A DNA stretch of 64,000 nt from Roseivirga sp. E12 (GCF_017592825.1 NZ_JAGFMD010000001.1:1633225-1697224); one strand, 5' to 3'; numbered from the stretch's first letter, positions 1 through 8,547 are shown. Numbers and translations: made by a program. The notes: generated from the sequence alone by a model not told the origin.

Positions 1-1
1 A

Positions 2-334
2 GGAGCGGTTGGAGAATTTGTAAACACCTACTTTCCTGCCACCTTTTACATAGTTGAAATTTCAAATACTGACAAAAAAGGCAAGGCAAGCGAACTCTTA
101 ATTGCTGGTGGTACTTCCTTTGGTTTAAAAAAAGGAGATAAACTTAAGGTAGTACAAGTGAGAGAGGTTAAGGTGGGCAATAAAACACTAGAAAGGAAAA
201 AGGAAATTGGAGAAATCAGGGTAAAGCAGGTTGAGGATGAAAATTTCTCTATTTGTGTTATAAGATCGGGTGGGGATGTAATCAAATCAAGCATTGATCA
301 AGGTCAAACCTTGTTGGCAATTACAAAACAGTAA
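2..334 (+). CDS. CsgG-like / hypothetical protein, C-terminal part only
   Basis: Only the last ~110 residues lie in the window; the frame is open from base 2 to TAA at 332-334. The segment has a beta-rich pattern: a short variable stretch, then GLKKGDKLKVV, then IGEIRVKQVEDENFSICVI, then a hydrophilic end. This glycine-lysine-glycine-aspartate turn followed by a conserved beta strand is common in the C-terminal domain of CsgG/FlgT-like outer-membrane assembly proteins of Bacteroidota. The identification is an inference from that pattern, because the N-terminal domain and any lipobox are outside the window. It converges on the minus-strand gene that starts its stop codon next to it. Confidence 0.6.
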   Translation, partial: GAVGEFVNTYFPATFYIVEISNTDKKGKASELLIAGGTSFGLKKGDKLKVVQVREVKVGNKTLERKKEIGEIRVKQVEDENFSICVIRSGGDVIKSSIDQGQTLLAITKQ

Positions 335-1102
335 TCAAGAGAAAATCTTCCAGGGAAATACTGCAGGAGTTCTTTTCTTGTAAGTCTCGAACTCAGGGTT
401 GTCTTTATATCTTCTTTCGAGCATAGGTACACCCGATACTTTGAGCAATAAGAAGGTTATTAAAATAGGGCTAACCAAGCCAATCCAGCCATAAGTCACC
501 TCCAAAACGATCAGCCCAATACTGAACCACATCACGATCTCACCAAAGTAATTGGGGTGACGTGAGTGCTTCCAAAGCCCTGACTGCATCACCTGATCTT
601 TATGCGTTTTCCGCTTTTTGAATTGTCCTAATTGATAGTCTCCAACAGCTTGCCAATAAAAGCCTGACAGCCATAGGGCCAGCCCGGCACCAGCGAGAAA
701 ACTCAATTCACTACCAGCGGATTGTGAGGCAATAACAATGGGTGTGCTGATCACCAATAAGAGCAGCACTTGCAGCAGATAAACCTGTAAATAAGATCTC
801 CAATAGAAAGTGCTTCCCCACTCCTCTCGCCATTGCTTGTACCGAAAATCTTCCTTCTTCCTTCGGTTGCGCAAGCCAATATGTAAGCTCAGCCGAATAC
901 CCCACAATGAGGTAAGGAGATAAACAAGGTTGGCCACCTCACTATTTATTTGAGTAAAATATAAATAAGCACAAAGTCCCACATATCCCATGCCCCAAGC
1001 GACATCAGCTATGTCATTTCTTTTTAAGACAATCGAGATGACAAACCAGCAACTAGCATATGCCCAGGCAAGTAATAAAAGGTTTATCACCAGCTGTATC
1101 AT
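335..1102 (-). CDS. DUF1295 family membrane protein (steroid 5-alpha-reductase fold)
   Basis: Multi-pass membrane protein of 255 residues. The C-terminal part carries the family hallmark GLWKHSRHPNYFGEIVMW, the NADPH/substrate-site block of DUF1295 and the related 5-alpha-reductase and ICMT enzymes. A TTG exists four codons upstream, but the ATG at 1100-1102 is preferred because it overlaps the upstream gene's stop as ATGA, typical of translational coupling. Its partner is a DUF2177 protein. In other bacteria DUF1295 and DUF2177 genes travel together with lipid-modifying enzymes, so a membrane-lipid role is likely. The substrate is unknown. Confidence 0.85.
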   Translation of the reverse strand: MIQLVINLLLLAWAYASCWFVISIVLKRNDIADVAWGMGYVGLCAYLYFTQINSEVANLVYLLTSLWGIRLSLHIGLRNRRKKEDFRYKQWREEWGSTFYWRSYLQVYLLQVLLLLVISTPIVIASQSAGSELSFLAGAGLALWLSGFYWQAVGDYQLGQFKKRKTHKDQVMQSGLWKHSRHPNYFGEIVMWFSIGLIVLEVTYGWIGLVSPILITFLLLKVSGVPMLERRYKDNPEFETYKKRTPAVFPWKIFS

Positions 1103-1509
1103 GCCATCAACCAATTCATAATGTAAAAACCCACGGTACTAACTGATGCTGTCAGGATGCAACCCCAAATGATGTCGATAATAACAATTCTGATCGGCCA
1201 GCCTCTCAATGTAGCGAGGTTAGTCAAGTCATAAGCGGCATAAGTAAAAAAGCCGAAGAGTGCTCCTTTCAATACTGCTTGTTCTAAAGACGAAGCGTCC
1301 ACAGCTGGAACTATCGCGAAATAGAAAATCCCTACAATAAAGATCAGATAGAAAATAATTGCAGCCACCCAATTGACCTTAGGCGCTAAAAGCCTTCTCA
1401 AGTATTTATTGTAAAGCTTCTTAGCAATGACGCCTAACCAAAGAATATCAATGGCAAAAAACACAAGCGTTGTGAGCAAATAGGCTTTCAATAAGAGCGA
1501 AAAGGACAT
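1099..1509 (-). CDS. DUF2177 family membrane protein
   Basis: A 136-residue protein with four predicted membrane helices (roughly residues 8-28, 45-70, 78-95 and 105-130). The pattern FAIDILWLGVIAKKLY near the N-terminus and FFTYAAYDLTNLATL-W in the third helix are the DUF2177 signature. It begins with ATG and its stop overlaps the start of the DUF1295 gene by four bases, so the two are one operon. Function is not established for the family; its association with DUF1295 suggests a role in lipid modification or its transport (inference). Confidence 0.85.
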   Translation of the reverse strand: MSFSLLLKAYLLTTLVFFAIDILWLGVIAKKLYNKYLRRLLAPKVNWVAAIIFYLIFIVGIFYFAIVPAVDASSLEQAVLKGALFGFFTYAAYDLTNLATLRGWPIRIVIIDIIWGCILTASVSTVGFYIMNWLMA

Positions 1510-1575
1510 AATGACTTTTTAGAATAACACTCTAAAAAGCCTATTGTTTAAATCCTACAAAGCCCCAATCACCGA

Positions 1576-4275
1576 TTACTCATAGCGCAAAGCCTTTACA
1601 GGGTTTGCATTTGCAGCTCGCAACGCATGATACGAAATGGCCATAATGGTAAATAGCAAACAAATCAAGAAGGTGAAACCTACTGGTAGCATTGTAAATT
1701 TTGCATGAATACTAAAGTTTGACAGCCAATTACTCGATAAGTAATAACCTATTGGTCCTGCGATGGCAAAAGCTATCACCAAGAGTGTCAAAAATTGTTT
1801 TGACAGTAAAGTCATAATAGTCTCGACCCTAGCTCCGCTGATCTTTCGAATAGCTATTTCCTTTTTACGAACTTCTGTCGTAAATGAGATCAGGCCAACA
1901 ACCCCTAGAATTGTGATCATCACAGTGATCAAATTGAGCACCGTAAGCAGCTGCTGGAAAGTTTCCTCCTTGGCATAAAGCCTGTTCAATCGATCCTCTA
2001 AAACTTGAAATTCAAATATATTGTCTGGAAAGTGCCTTTCCCATAATTTACCAAGCTCCGGAGCAAAGGTCGCAGGGTTTTGTAGATCAACATTTACCAA
2101 AACTCTCATCCCAGGTGTAGTGCGAGCATCCAAGAAGATAATCAGCGGGCTGACCATATCATAAGACTCACCTGGCTTGAAATCACTGACCACACCAATC
2201 ACATCCCACTCACCCGTGACTTCACCCTGACGATCTCTAGAAAGGTATTTGGCTTTTAAGGGGTTGTCGCTCCATCCATATTGATCCATGGCAGATTGGT
2301 TAATGAGGACACCCTTTTCAGAAGGTCTGTTCTCGTTAAAGTCTCTCCCCACTACAAACTGCGCTCCTAGTGCCTCAACAAAACCATAACCAACACTGAT
2401 GGCTGCAAGGTTGGCATTTACCTGTTCGCCCTTTGGGCTTTTCATCAGGTGACTACCAACGCCATAGCCAGATGCCAAATCAAAATTAGCCTTGGTAACT
2501 CCTTTTACTTGAGGCAATTCATTAAGCTCGCTCAAAAAAGCAGCTGCGGACTGTAGAGCCGCCTGATCCTCAGGCAATGTTAATTCTAGAAGGTTCGATT
2601 TGTCGAAGCCCACATCCCTCTCTTTAACAAAATTGATTTGCTGACCGATTACAAAAATCCAGATCATAAGGCTGCCAGCAATGGCATATTGGATTACTAT
2701 CAACCCTTTTCGTAGCCAACCTCTTTTTCCGACACCGACACCGCCAGGCTTCAATGCCATCAAAGGCTGGAAGCGCGTAATGTATAAACTCGGGTAAAGT
2801 CCCGCCAGAAGCCCCATGGTTAGGCTAAGTAGTAGAACTATTATCAGGTTGGTCCCAGAGAAAAGATCTAAGACGCTTTTCTCTAGACCTGTGATTTCTG
2901 AAAAATAAGGCAGCAGTACTATTGAAATGAGCATAGCGACCATACCCGCTATGAGTGCAAGAAATATAGACTCTGAAAGGAATTTAAAGATCAAATTACC
3001 TCTTGAAGAGCCCAGTGTTTTCCGTATACCAACTTCACTCGCACGTTCTACGGCCGTAGCAGTGGAGAGATTAACATAGTTAATGCAGGCCATCACCAAT
3101 AGAAAGATCATAATAGTGCTTAAAATCTCCAGGTTCTCTCTGCTACCATGTGGGTAGGGCTCTCCCAAGAATTCATCAGCCAGATAAATCTCTGTTAATG
3201 GCTGTAAATGCAACTTTACAGTCGCTGTTGGACTAATTCGCTGTCTCAATACCTCAGCCAGGTATTTATCACTGAAATCTGGCAATTTGCTACGTAGTGT
3301 CTCAACCTCATTCTGCTCATTCAACAATACATAGGTATAGGATTTACGAAGCCAATTAATCAATTCTCGCTGATCGAAATAGGTGCTATAAGAGATCAAT
3401 GCCCTCATGGGCAAATGAGTTTTCTTACCCAGATCCTTTATTACAGCCTTGACTTTCATGTCCATTGGAGGCCTCACACCTGAATAAATCAGGGTTTCTC
3501 CTACTACATCTGTCCTACCAAAAAGCTGCATCGCCAGTGATTCCGTCAACACTACAGTATTAGGAGCTGTCAAGGCAGTTTCCTTATCACCAAAAAGAAC
3601 TTCTGCACTGAAAACCTTGAAAAAGTCAGGATCTGTGACAAAGAAGTCAGTGGATTCTATGACTATATCACCCTTAGCAAAGGTGTTAGTTGCACCAATT
3701 CTTCTTAACCTCGTCTTCTCAATTACCTCTGGGAAGTCGGACTTCATAGTCGGACCAACTGGTTGCCCTATGTCGGCTTGTGGCACATGTATACCATCAT
3801 GTTTGACGTCAAAAATCACACGATAAATACGGCCAGCATTTTCATAATGCTGATCATAACCGCTTTCAGTCTCTACATACATCCAAATGAGTAAAGAGAA
3901 GGAGATACTCATTGCCAAACCTAAAATATTCATGATGACATAGGACTTGCGCTTCTTCATATGCCGTATGGCAACCTTAAAATGCGCTGGTAGTTTGGTG
4001 ATAAAACTCGTTGACCTTTCCCATGGCGGTTTGACATTTGGGTTCACCGCTTTGGCCTTATAAAACTCGTTGGCCAATTCCCTTGTGGAAGACAGAGTTT
4101 TCTCCGTAGCTTTTTCAAAGGCCGACTTTGCATCTTGCCCTTCTTCCATTAGTGCATCGATGCGGTCCCAAAGGTTAGCTTCTAGTTCTTCAATGTCACC
4201 CGGTTCAAAACCTTGTTCTGTTCTCAGTTGGTTTGCCCACTGCCTGATATGCTGTTGTAAATCGAAGTTTTTCAT
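1576..4275 (-). CDS. FtsX-like ABC transporter permease with N-terminal prefix domain
   Basis: An 899-residue permease of the MacB/FtsX type. Residues ~1-85 form a soluble alpha-helical prefix (helices rich in E, W and K) as in permease-prefix-domain proteins linked to PadR. A transmembrane helix follows near residues 113-132, then a periplasmic MacB-like domain, an FtsX block (VERASEVGIRKTLGSSRG, three helices), a second half with another periplasmic domain, and a second FtsX block (VRKKEIAIRKISGARVE). It ends in PVKALRYE, typical of the family. No ATP-binding subunit is adjacent. The gene starts one base after the PadR stop, so both are co-transcribed. Probable role: stress or peptide efflux, or mechanotransmission; substrate unknown. 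Confidence 0.93.
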   Translation of the reverse strand: MKNFDLQQHIRQWANQLRTEQGFEPGDIEELEANLWDRIDALMEEGQDAKSAFEKATEKTLSSTRELANEFYKAKAVNPNVKPPWERSTSFITKLPAHFKVAIRHMKKRKSYVIMNILGLAMSISFSLLIWMYVETESGYDQHYENAGRIYRVIFDVKHDGIHVPQADIGQPVGPTMKSDFPEVIEKTRLRRIGATNTFAKGDIVIESTDFFVTDPDFFKVFSAEVLFGDKETALTAPNTVVLTESLAMQLFGRTDVVGETLIYSGVRPPMDMKVKAVIKDLGKKTHLPMRALISYSTYFDQRELINWLRKSYTYVLLNEQNEVETLRSKLPDFSDKYLAEVLRQRISPTATVKLHLQPLTEIYLADEFLGEPYPHGSRENLEILSTIMIFLLVMACINYVNLSTATAVERASEVGIRKTLGSSRGNLIFKFLSESIFLALIAGMVAMLISIVLLPYFSEITGLEKSVLDLFSGTNLIIVLLLSLTMGLLAGLYPSLYITRFQPLMALKPGGVGVGKRGWLRKGLIVIQYAIAGSLMIWIFVIGQQINFVKERDVGFDKSNLLELTLPEDQAALQSAAAFLSELNELPQVKGVTKANFDLASGYGVGSHLMKSPKGEQVNANLAAISVGYGFVEALGAQFVVGRDFNENRPSEKGVLINQSAMDQYGWSDNPLKAKYLSRDRQGEVTGEWDVIGVVSDFKPGESYDMVSPLIIFLDARTTPGMRVLVNVDLQNPATFAPELGKLWERHFPDNIFEFQVLEDRLNRLYAKEETFQQLLTVLNLITVMITILGVVGLISFTTEVRKKEIAIRKISGARVETIMTLLSKQFLTLLVIAFAIAGPIGYYLSSNWLSNFSIHAKFTMLPVGFTFLICLLFTIMAISYHALRAANANPVKALRYE

Positions 4276-4276
4276 A

Positions 4277-4621
4277 TCACCCTAAGTCAAGCGTTAGATT
4301 AGCACCCCATAGGCGATTAAAAGCCGTATTTACATTATTCCATTGGGCCTTTGAAGTATCACGCTCCTCCTTGCCTTTAGCTGTTATTGTATAATATTTA
4401 CGTTTGCGGCCGTTGTCCAAAACTATCCACTCAGAAGCAATCAACCCGTCCTTCTCCATTCGATGGAGTACCGGGTACAGCATCGCATCTGTCCATTCGA
4501 GTTCTCCATTAGAGAGTTGTTCGACATTTTTAATAATTTGATAGCCATAACTCTTTCCATGTGACAATATGGAGAGCACAAGAGGTTTGGTAGAAGCAGC
4601 AACAAGGGTTTTATAAGCCAT
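4277..4621 (-). CDS. PadR family transcriptional regulator
   Basis: A 114-residue winged-helix protein. The N-terminal half shows the PadR signature VLSILSHGKSYGYQIIKNV followed by WTDAMLYPVLHRMEKDGLI (recognition helix) and the wing SEWIVLDNGRKRKYYTITAKG. PadR proteins are dimeric repressors released by a ligand or stress signal. The gene lies directly upstream of the FtsX permease with a one-base gap, and a 44-bp near-perfect dyad sits immediately before its ATG, so autoregulation of the two-gene operon is the natural reading. Confidence 0.95.
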   Translation of the reverse strand: MAYKTLVAASTKPLVLSILSHGKSYGYQIIKNVEQLSNGELEWTDAMLYPVLHRMEKDGLIASEWIVLDNGRKRKYYTITAKGKEERDTSKAQWNNVNTAFNRLWGANLTLDLG

Positions 4622-4626
4622 AATTT

Positions 4627-4670
4627 ATACGTAATGTTGTTAGGTAAATATACATAACGACATTAGGTAT
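4627..4670 (-). promoter_or_regulatory. Long dyad in front of the PadR gene, candidate PadR operator
   Basis: Arms TAATGTTGTTA (4632-4642) and TAACGACATTA (4655-4665) are inverted copies with 10 of 11 positions matching, separated by 12 bases. Outside one mismatch on each side, ATAC (4627-4630) and GTAT (4667-4670) extend the symmetry. The ATGT/ACAT cores match the usual PadR half-sites. It ends six bases before the padR ATG, a position suited to autorepression. Binding by this PadR is inferred. Confidence 0.7.
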
Positions 4671-4744
4671 AAAAGGTTCTGGACTTAACTCACCTCAGCA
4701 CCGGTAGGAGAAATTAACAGCTTGATTTAATTTCTTATCAGCCT

Positions 4745-6073
4745 TTAAAACTCCCGATAATCACCCTCTAAAAACTGATTAGCTTCTTCCTCATCAAACT
4801 TAGAAGTAGCATTGTTCCAGTGTAGGGTTTTGTTAGGAAACCTACCAGCAATAACTCCCAAAAGGATTGTCTCTGTAAGTCGAGCTGCATAAGAGAAGGG
4901 TGCTGTACACTCATCCTTACCCAAACAGGCATCTACAAATTGGTGGTAGTGCTTATTACTTTCCTTACCATAGTCTTGTGTTGGACTGCCCACATCGGAA
5001 AACTTATTAAGATCCAAATCCACATACTTGCCTTTGACAATATGCCTTGGCAATTGCATAAAGTGAGGTAACAGAAGTCTTCCCTTTTCTCCTACAAACA
5101 TGGCCCCTTGATCAGGCAACTCTTCATTGTTAGGTAGCCTTAGGTCTTTGTGCTTTTTTGGGGCACCTGGACCGTCATACCACACCCACTTGAATTTATT
5201 GGTGGTATAATCCGTAGCAGGGAATCGGTAGGTGACAATGTTGTTTTCAGGGAAGCCAAAACCAGTCGGTTTACGGCACTTGTTCTTGACGGTAAAAGGT
5301 ACATCAAGATCTAAAGCATTATAAGGCGTGTCGAAAATATGAACTCCCATGTCCCCTAGTGTTCCACAGCCGTAGTCCAAAAGCTTTCGCCAATTTCCAG
5401 GGTGATAAACGTTCTCTTTAAAAGGTCTTTCTGCAGCTGTGCCAAGCCATAAGTTCCAGTCTAGTTGACTAGGAACCTGATCGCTACCAGAAGGCTCTGG
5501 CCCATCGAAGCCCCAGTTTTTAGGCGACCAGGCATGTACGGTTTTCACCTTGCCGATAATCCCCGATCGGATCAGTTCGGTACCAAGCTTATAATCATAA
5601 AAGGAATGCACCTGAATACCCATTTGGGTTACTAGATTCTTGTCTTTGGCCATCTTGTTCATGGCACGGGCTTCTGATACATGATGTGTCAGCGGCTTCT
5701 GGCAATAGACAGCTTTGTTCATCTCCATAGCCATCATAGATGCTGGCGCATGGGTATGATCTGGTGTGGATACCACCACCGCATCGATGCCATCACTCAT
5801 TTCTTTCAGTAAAACGCGATAATCGGCATAAGTTTTTGCCTTGGGAAACATCTTCTGAGCAGCTGCCAACCGATTGGCATCTACATCACAAAGGGCTGTG
5901 ACTTCTACAGCTGAGTGCGAGGCCATGGCCTTCAGATCTTCCATTCCCATACCTCCCACTCCAATGTGGGCGGTCCTCAGTTTATCGGCATCGGAAAAGG
6001 CCCAAGTAGACGAGGGCAAAATGCTTGCAGATGTCATTAGGGCTGCTTTTTTTAAAAACTCTCTCTTATCCAT
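4745..6073 (-). CDS. Gfo/Idh/MocA family oxidoreductase, exported
   Basis: A 442-residue NAD(P)-dependent sugar oxidoreductase. The N-terminus KREFLKKAALMTSASILPSS resembles a Tat-type signal, although the twin arginine is only KR. The Rossmann fold follows with HIGVGGMGMEDL, then ALCDVD and VVVSTPDHTHAP. The family EKP motif reads QKP here (CQKPLTHHV), keeping the lysine. The C-terminal half is the alpha/beta domain. It closes an operon with two DUF1080 lipoproteins (four-base gap), a set known for oxidising glycosides to 3-keto forms that DUF1080 proteins then cleave. The exact substrate is not visible. Confidence 0.92.
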   Translation of the reverse strand: MDKREFLKKAALMTSASILPSSTWAFSDADKLRTAHIGVGGMGMEDLKAMASHSAVEVTALCDVDANRLAAAQKMFPKAKTYADYRVLLKEMSDGIDAVVVSTPDHTHAPASMMAMEMNKAVYCQKPLTHHVSEARAMNKMAKDKNLVTQMGIQVHSFYDYKLGTELIRSGIIGKVKTVHAWSPKNWGFDGPEPSGSDQVPSQLDWNLWLGTAAERPFKENVYHPGNWRKLLDYGCGTLGDMGVHIFDTPYNALDLDVPFTVKNKCRKPTGFGFPENNIVTYRFPATDYTTNKFKWVWYDGPGAPKKHKDLRLPNNEELPDQGAMFVGEKGRLLLPHFMQLPRHIVKGKYVDLDLNKFSDVGSPTQDYGKESNKHYHQFVDACLGKDECTAPFSYAARLTETILLGVIAGRFPNKTLHWNNATSKFDEEEANQFLEGDYREF

Positions 6074-6077
6074 TTAC

Positions 6078-6821
6078 CTATAGTTTTCTGATTTTAATAT
6101 TTCTGAACCACAGTGGGCTGTCATGGTCCTGAAGACCGATATATCCTGTTTTAAACTTTCCATAGTCAGGGTAGTCCTTCCACTTGCCTGCCAATTTCTT
6201 TGCCTCCCAATCAGCATCCCATGGCACAAAAGAAAGTAGCTTCTTGCCATTAAGCCAGTGTTCGGCAAGTTCTGGGGTAAATTTAATTCTAGTGGTATTC
6301 CACTCGCCTGCAGGCTTCACAATTTTGACATTGTTATCGGGCGTATGCATTGCATAGTCCGCACCTGTCTTCTGCCATTCCTCCAAAGTCGCATTGTTGA
6401 TCTCTTCCCATTTGAGGTCGTCCAGCAACTGATACTCCGGTGAAGCTTCATATGGACCTCCATAGCCTTCTTTCACATGGTAAAACACACCACTATTACC
6501 TCCTTCTGGAATCTTCCATTCGAGGTATAATTCAAAGTTGTCAAACTCTTCGGCTGCATAAATAATGTCTTTGCCTCCACTATGATCTGACTCTAATTTC
6601 TTTTCTGTATCGAAGGTGAGCACACCATCTTCGATCACCCATTGAGGTGGCAAGGACTCTCCATTATAAGCCCTCCATCCTTCCATGGAAGTACCATCGA
6701 AAAGGTGAATCCAATCATCTTCTTCGGTTTTTATCTCCGTTTTACCAGTGCTCTGGCAAGCAGAGAAAAGGACTGTCGCTAGGAAAGCGAGTATTACTTT
6801 GGTAAAGTTGGTCACTCTCAT
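6078..6821 (-). CDS. DUF1080 (3-keto-disaccharide hydrolase-like) lipoprotein
   Basis: A 247-residue lipoprotein: signal peptide and lipobox LFSAC near residues 18-22, then a single DUF1080 jelly-roll domain. Diagnostic segments are WIHLFDGTSMEGWRAYNG at the start, FELYLEWKIPEGGNSGVFYHV in the middle, EWNTTRIKF and HWLNGKKLL, and IGLQDHDSPLWFRNIKIRKL at the end. DUF1080 proteins are concanavalin-like sugar-binding or 3-keto-glycoside hydrolase proteins. It sits between a second DUF1080 gene (eight-base gap) and the Gfo/Idh enzyme, so a joint pathway at the cell envelope is likely. Confidence 0.92.
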   Translation of the reverse strand: MRVTNFTKVILAFLATVLFSACQSTGKTEIKTEEDDWIHLFDGTSMEGWRAYNGESLPPQWVIEDGVLTFDTEKKLESDHSGGKDIIYAAEEFDNFELYLEWKIPEGGNSGVFYHVKEGYGGPYEASPEYQLLDDLKWEEINNATLEEWQKTGADYAMHTPDNNVKIVKPAGEWNTTRIKFTPELAEHWLNGKKLLSFVPWDADWEAKKLAGKWKDYPDYGKFKTGYIGLQDHDSPLWFRNIKIRKL

Positions 6822-6829
6822 AAGGCTTT

Positions 6830-7453
6830 CTACTTGTTATCTTTAATAGGTGTGATTTTGATATTTCTCCAACGGACTTTGATGCCGCCACCGTCATGAA
6901 TTTGAAGGGCTATTCCTCCTTTGCCTTCACCGATCTTTTCGTCCTCGATATGGATCATTTCTGTTCCATTCAGCCAAGTGGTCACCGAAGGGCCAACAGC
7001 TCTGATCTTCATGGTATTCCATTCACCCATTTTTAGGGCTTTATCTTTTTCTGGCTCTGGTTGAATCAACCAACCACGACCGTAAGACTCATAGATGCCA
7101 CCTGTATGACTGCCTGGAGGTGCAACTTCGGCTTGCCAGCCACTTACTTTGGTACCATCAACAGTGGAGCGAATGAATACGCCACTATTGCCATTGGCAT
7201 CTTGTTTAAACTCTAGTGTCAGTTCAAAATCATCGTAAAACTCTTCGGTAGAAAGGTATCCGTATTGAGCACTAGGGCCACTCTCGCAGATCAGTTCTCC
7301 ATTTTCGACATACCACTTTTCCTCTCCATGGTTAATCCAACCATCAAGGTTTTCGCCATTAAAGAGGTTAATACTTTGGTCTTGGGCTGCACAACTGAGA
7401 AAAACTGTTGCACAACAGATGGACAATAGCCCGTAATTAAAAAGTCGTTTCAT
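6830..7453 (-). CDS. DUF1080 (3-keto-disaccharide hydrolase-like) lipoprotein, second copy
   Basis: A 207-residue protein when started at the ATG at 7451-7453; this start places a good lipoprotein signal (hydrophobic stretch, then FLSCAAQ) at the N-terminus, whereas an upstream start adds 11 residues before it. The DUF1080 hallmarks are NLFNGENLDGWINHG, FELTLEFKQDANGNSGVFIRS, EWNTMKIRAVG and TTWLNGTEMIHI. It is the first gene of the operon and a paralogue of its neighbour, but clearly diverged, which suggests a different sugar specificity (inference). Confidence 0.9.
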   Translation of the reverse strand: MKRLFNYGLLSICCATVFLSCAAQDQSINLFNGENLDGWINHGEEKWYVENGELICESGPSAQYGYLSTEEFYDDFELTLEFKQDANGNSGVFIRSTVDGTKVSGWQAEVAPPGSHTGGIYESYGRGWLIQPEPEKDKALKMGEWNTMKIRAVGPSVTTWLNGTEMIHIEDEKIGEGKGGIALQIHDGGGIKVRWRNIKITPIKDNK

Positions 7454-7520
7454 AAGGTTAATGCTTGTCCCAAGATAAGCAATCAAACTGAAATGAAATG
7501 ACTCTATTTTATGGACGTCA

Positions 7521-7545
7521 CAGGTGGTTAATTCTCAACCACCTG
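7521..7545 (-). other. Perfect 9-bp hairpin spanning the cupin stop codon
   Basis: CAGGTGGTT (7521-7529) and AACCACCTG (7537-7545) are perfect inverted repeats around a seven-base loop. On the minus strand the first arm encodes the last residues of the cupin protein and the stop codon lies in the loop. No clear T-run follows, so it is at best a weak terminator or a 3'-end stabiliser of the long oxidase operon transcript. Confidence 0.5.
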
Positions 7546-7869
7546 CTTCACTCTACTCGCCTGATCAGCTTTGGTAAGCGTTAAGCGCACGATACTCTCT
7601 TCATGGGCTATGAGGCTATGAGGAATTGCCCCTTCCAAGACAATTAAATCTCCCTTTTCTAGGTTCAGTACTTTGCCAGAAACTGTAAAGTCTATTGCCC
7701 CTTCAACCAATTGTATTACAATGGGGAAAGGGGTTTGATGTTCTTTCATCAACTGTCCCTTCCTCATGGCTATTCTTATTTCTTTGGTAAACGGAGTATC
7801 AAACAACACCTTGATTGCTGGCCCCTTTTCTTTAAATGAAACTTCTTTGAGTATTGATGCGATCTCCAT
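7528..7869 (-). CDS. Small cupin-domain protein
   Basis: A 113-residue single-domain cupin. Strand pattern RIAMRKGQLMKEHQTPFPIVIQLVEG, then GKVLNLEKGDLIVLEGAIPHSLIAHEESIVRLTL matches the two cupin motifs; the histidines in KEH and PHS are probable metal ligands. No signal peptide, so cytoplasmic. It is the last gene of the truncated-haemoglobin/oxidase/HTHP operon, 19 bases after the HTHP gene. Similar small cupins often accompany nitrosative-stress and respiratory genes in Bacteroidota, but the function is unproven. Confidence 0.85.
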   Translation of the reverse strand: MEIASILKEVSFKEKGPAIKVLFDTPFTKEIRIAMRKGQLMKEHQTPFPIVIQLVEGAIDFTVSGKVLNLEKGDLIVLEGAIPHSLIAHEESIVRLTLTKADQASRVKQVVEN

Positions 7870-7888
7870 TTGTCGGTTGATTTAAATT

Positions 7889-8119
7889 CTACTTACGCCA
7901 GTAATTATTTGCAGCTGCAACTGTCTGAAAATTGACCGCTATCACATGTGAAGCAGCCGTCAATCCATCTGCACTATTGGCATACTCTGGCCTTAGTTTC
8001 TTCAGGACTTCTACATCGGGTTGCGTTGCCCTTACTCCCTTTCTAGAAAGTGTAATAGCTAATTCATAGCCTTCTTGTGGTGTTTCTGTTTGTAATGATG
8101 GTAACCAAATGTCGCTCAT
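7889..8119 (-). CDS. Hexameric tyrosine-coordinated haem protein (HTHP)
   Basis: A 76-residue protein closely following the pattern of HTHP first described from a marine roseobacter: W-LPSLQTETPQEGYELAITLSR, then KGVRATQPD, then RPEYANSADGL, then VIAVNFQTVAAANNYWRK at the C-terminus. The tyrosine in PEY (residue ~46) is the expected axial haem ligand. HTHP forms a ring of six subunits each with a tyrosine-bound haem and shows peroxidase- and catalase-like activity. Here it lies between oxidase accessory genes and a cupin, suggesting peroxide or radical removal around the oxidase. The match is from memory of the family sequence. Confidence 0.88.
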   Translation of the reverse strand: MSDIWLPSLQTETPQEGYELAITLSRKGVRATQPDVEVLKKLRPEYANSADGLTAASHVIAVNFQTVAAANNYWRK

Positions 8120-8154
8120 AATTCTATGTTTAATGGTTCAGTAATAGTTCACTT

Positions 8155-8547
8155 TCAGTTCCAATTAGATATTAGATAAAATGCTCCCCAAGAGATAAAA
8201 CAAATGATAATCACCCAGAGCCAAGCCGGAACCGCCTTGGGGGTTTCCGATCCTGCTACAATAAAATTCTCCTTTGATTCACTACCATAGGCATTAATAC
8301 TCAAGTCTACTTGCTCACTGAGCACATCATTATGCTTCATACCTACCAGTTCGATCTCTGGACCATTTCTCACCACAAAATCCACCTTCTTAATACCTTT
8401 AACACCGTCTGAGGAAGTAGCTACCATGGTTAAGGTGTGTGGGCCATCGGCAATTTGAGTTGTGTCCAATTGAAAATTCGCAGGTGGATGCATCTCCTTG
8501 ATTGGAGTTTTTACATCATCTAAAAATATCTTAACTGTCTTTTCCAT
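8155..8547 (-). CDS. Ig-like domain protein with C-terminal membrane anchor, oxidase-associated
   Basis: A 130-residue protein. Residues ~5-70 look like a bacterial Ig/cadherin-type domain (IADGPHTLTMVATSSDGVKGIKKVDFVVRN). A single transmembrane helix, VPAWLWVIIICFISWGAFYL, lies at ~107-127 near the C-terminus. No cysteines or CXXCH. Its start overlaps the previous gene by 17 bases, so it is translationally coupled to the oxidase genes. Such tail-anchored proteins are found with cbb3-like oxidases of Bacteroidota; a structural or assembly role is inferred. Confidence 0.75.
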   Translation of the reverse strand: MEKTVKIFLDDVKTPIKEMHPPANFQLDTTQIADGPHTLTMVATSSDGVKGIKKVDFVVRNGPEIELVGMKHNDVLSEQVDLSINAYGSESKENFIVAGSETPKAVPAWLWVIIICFISWGAFYLISNWN

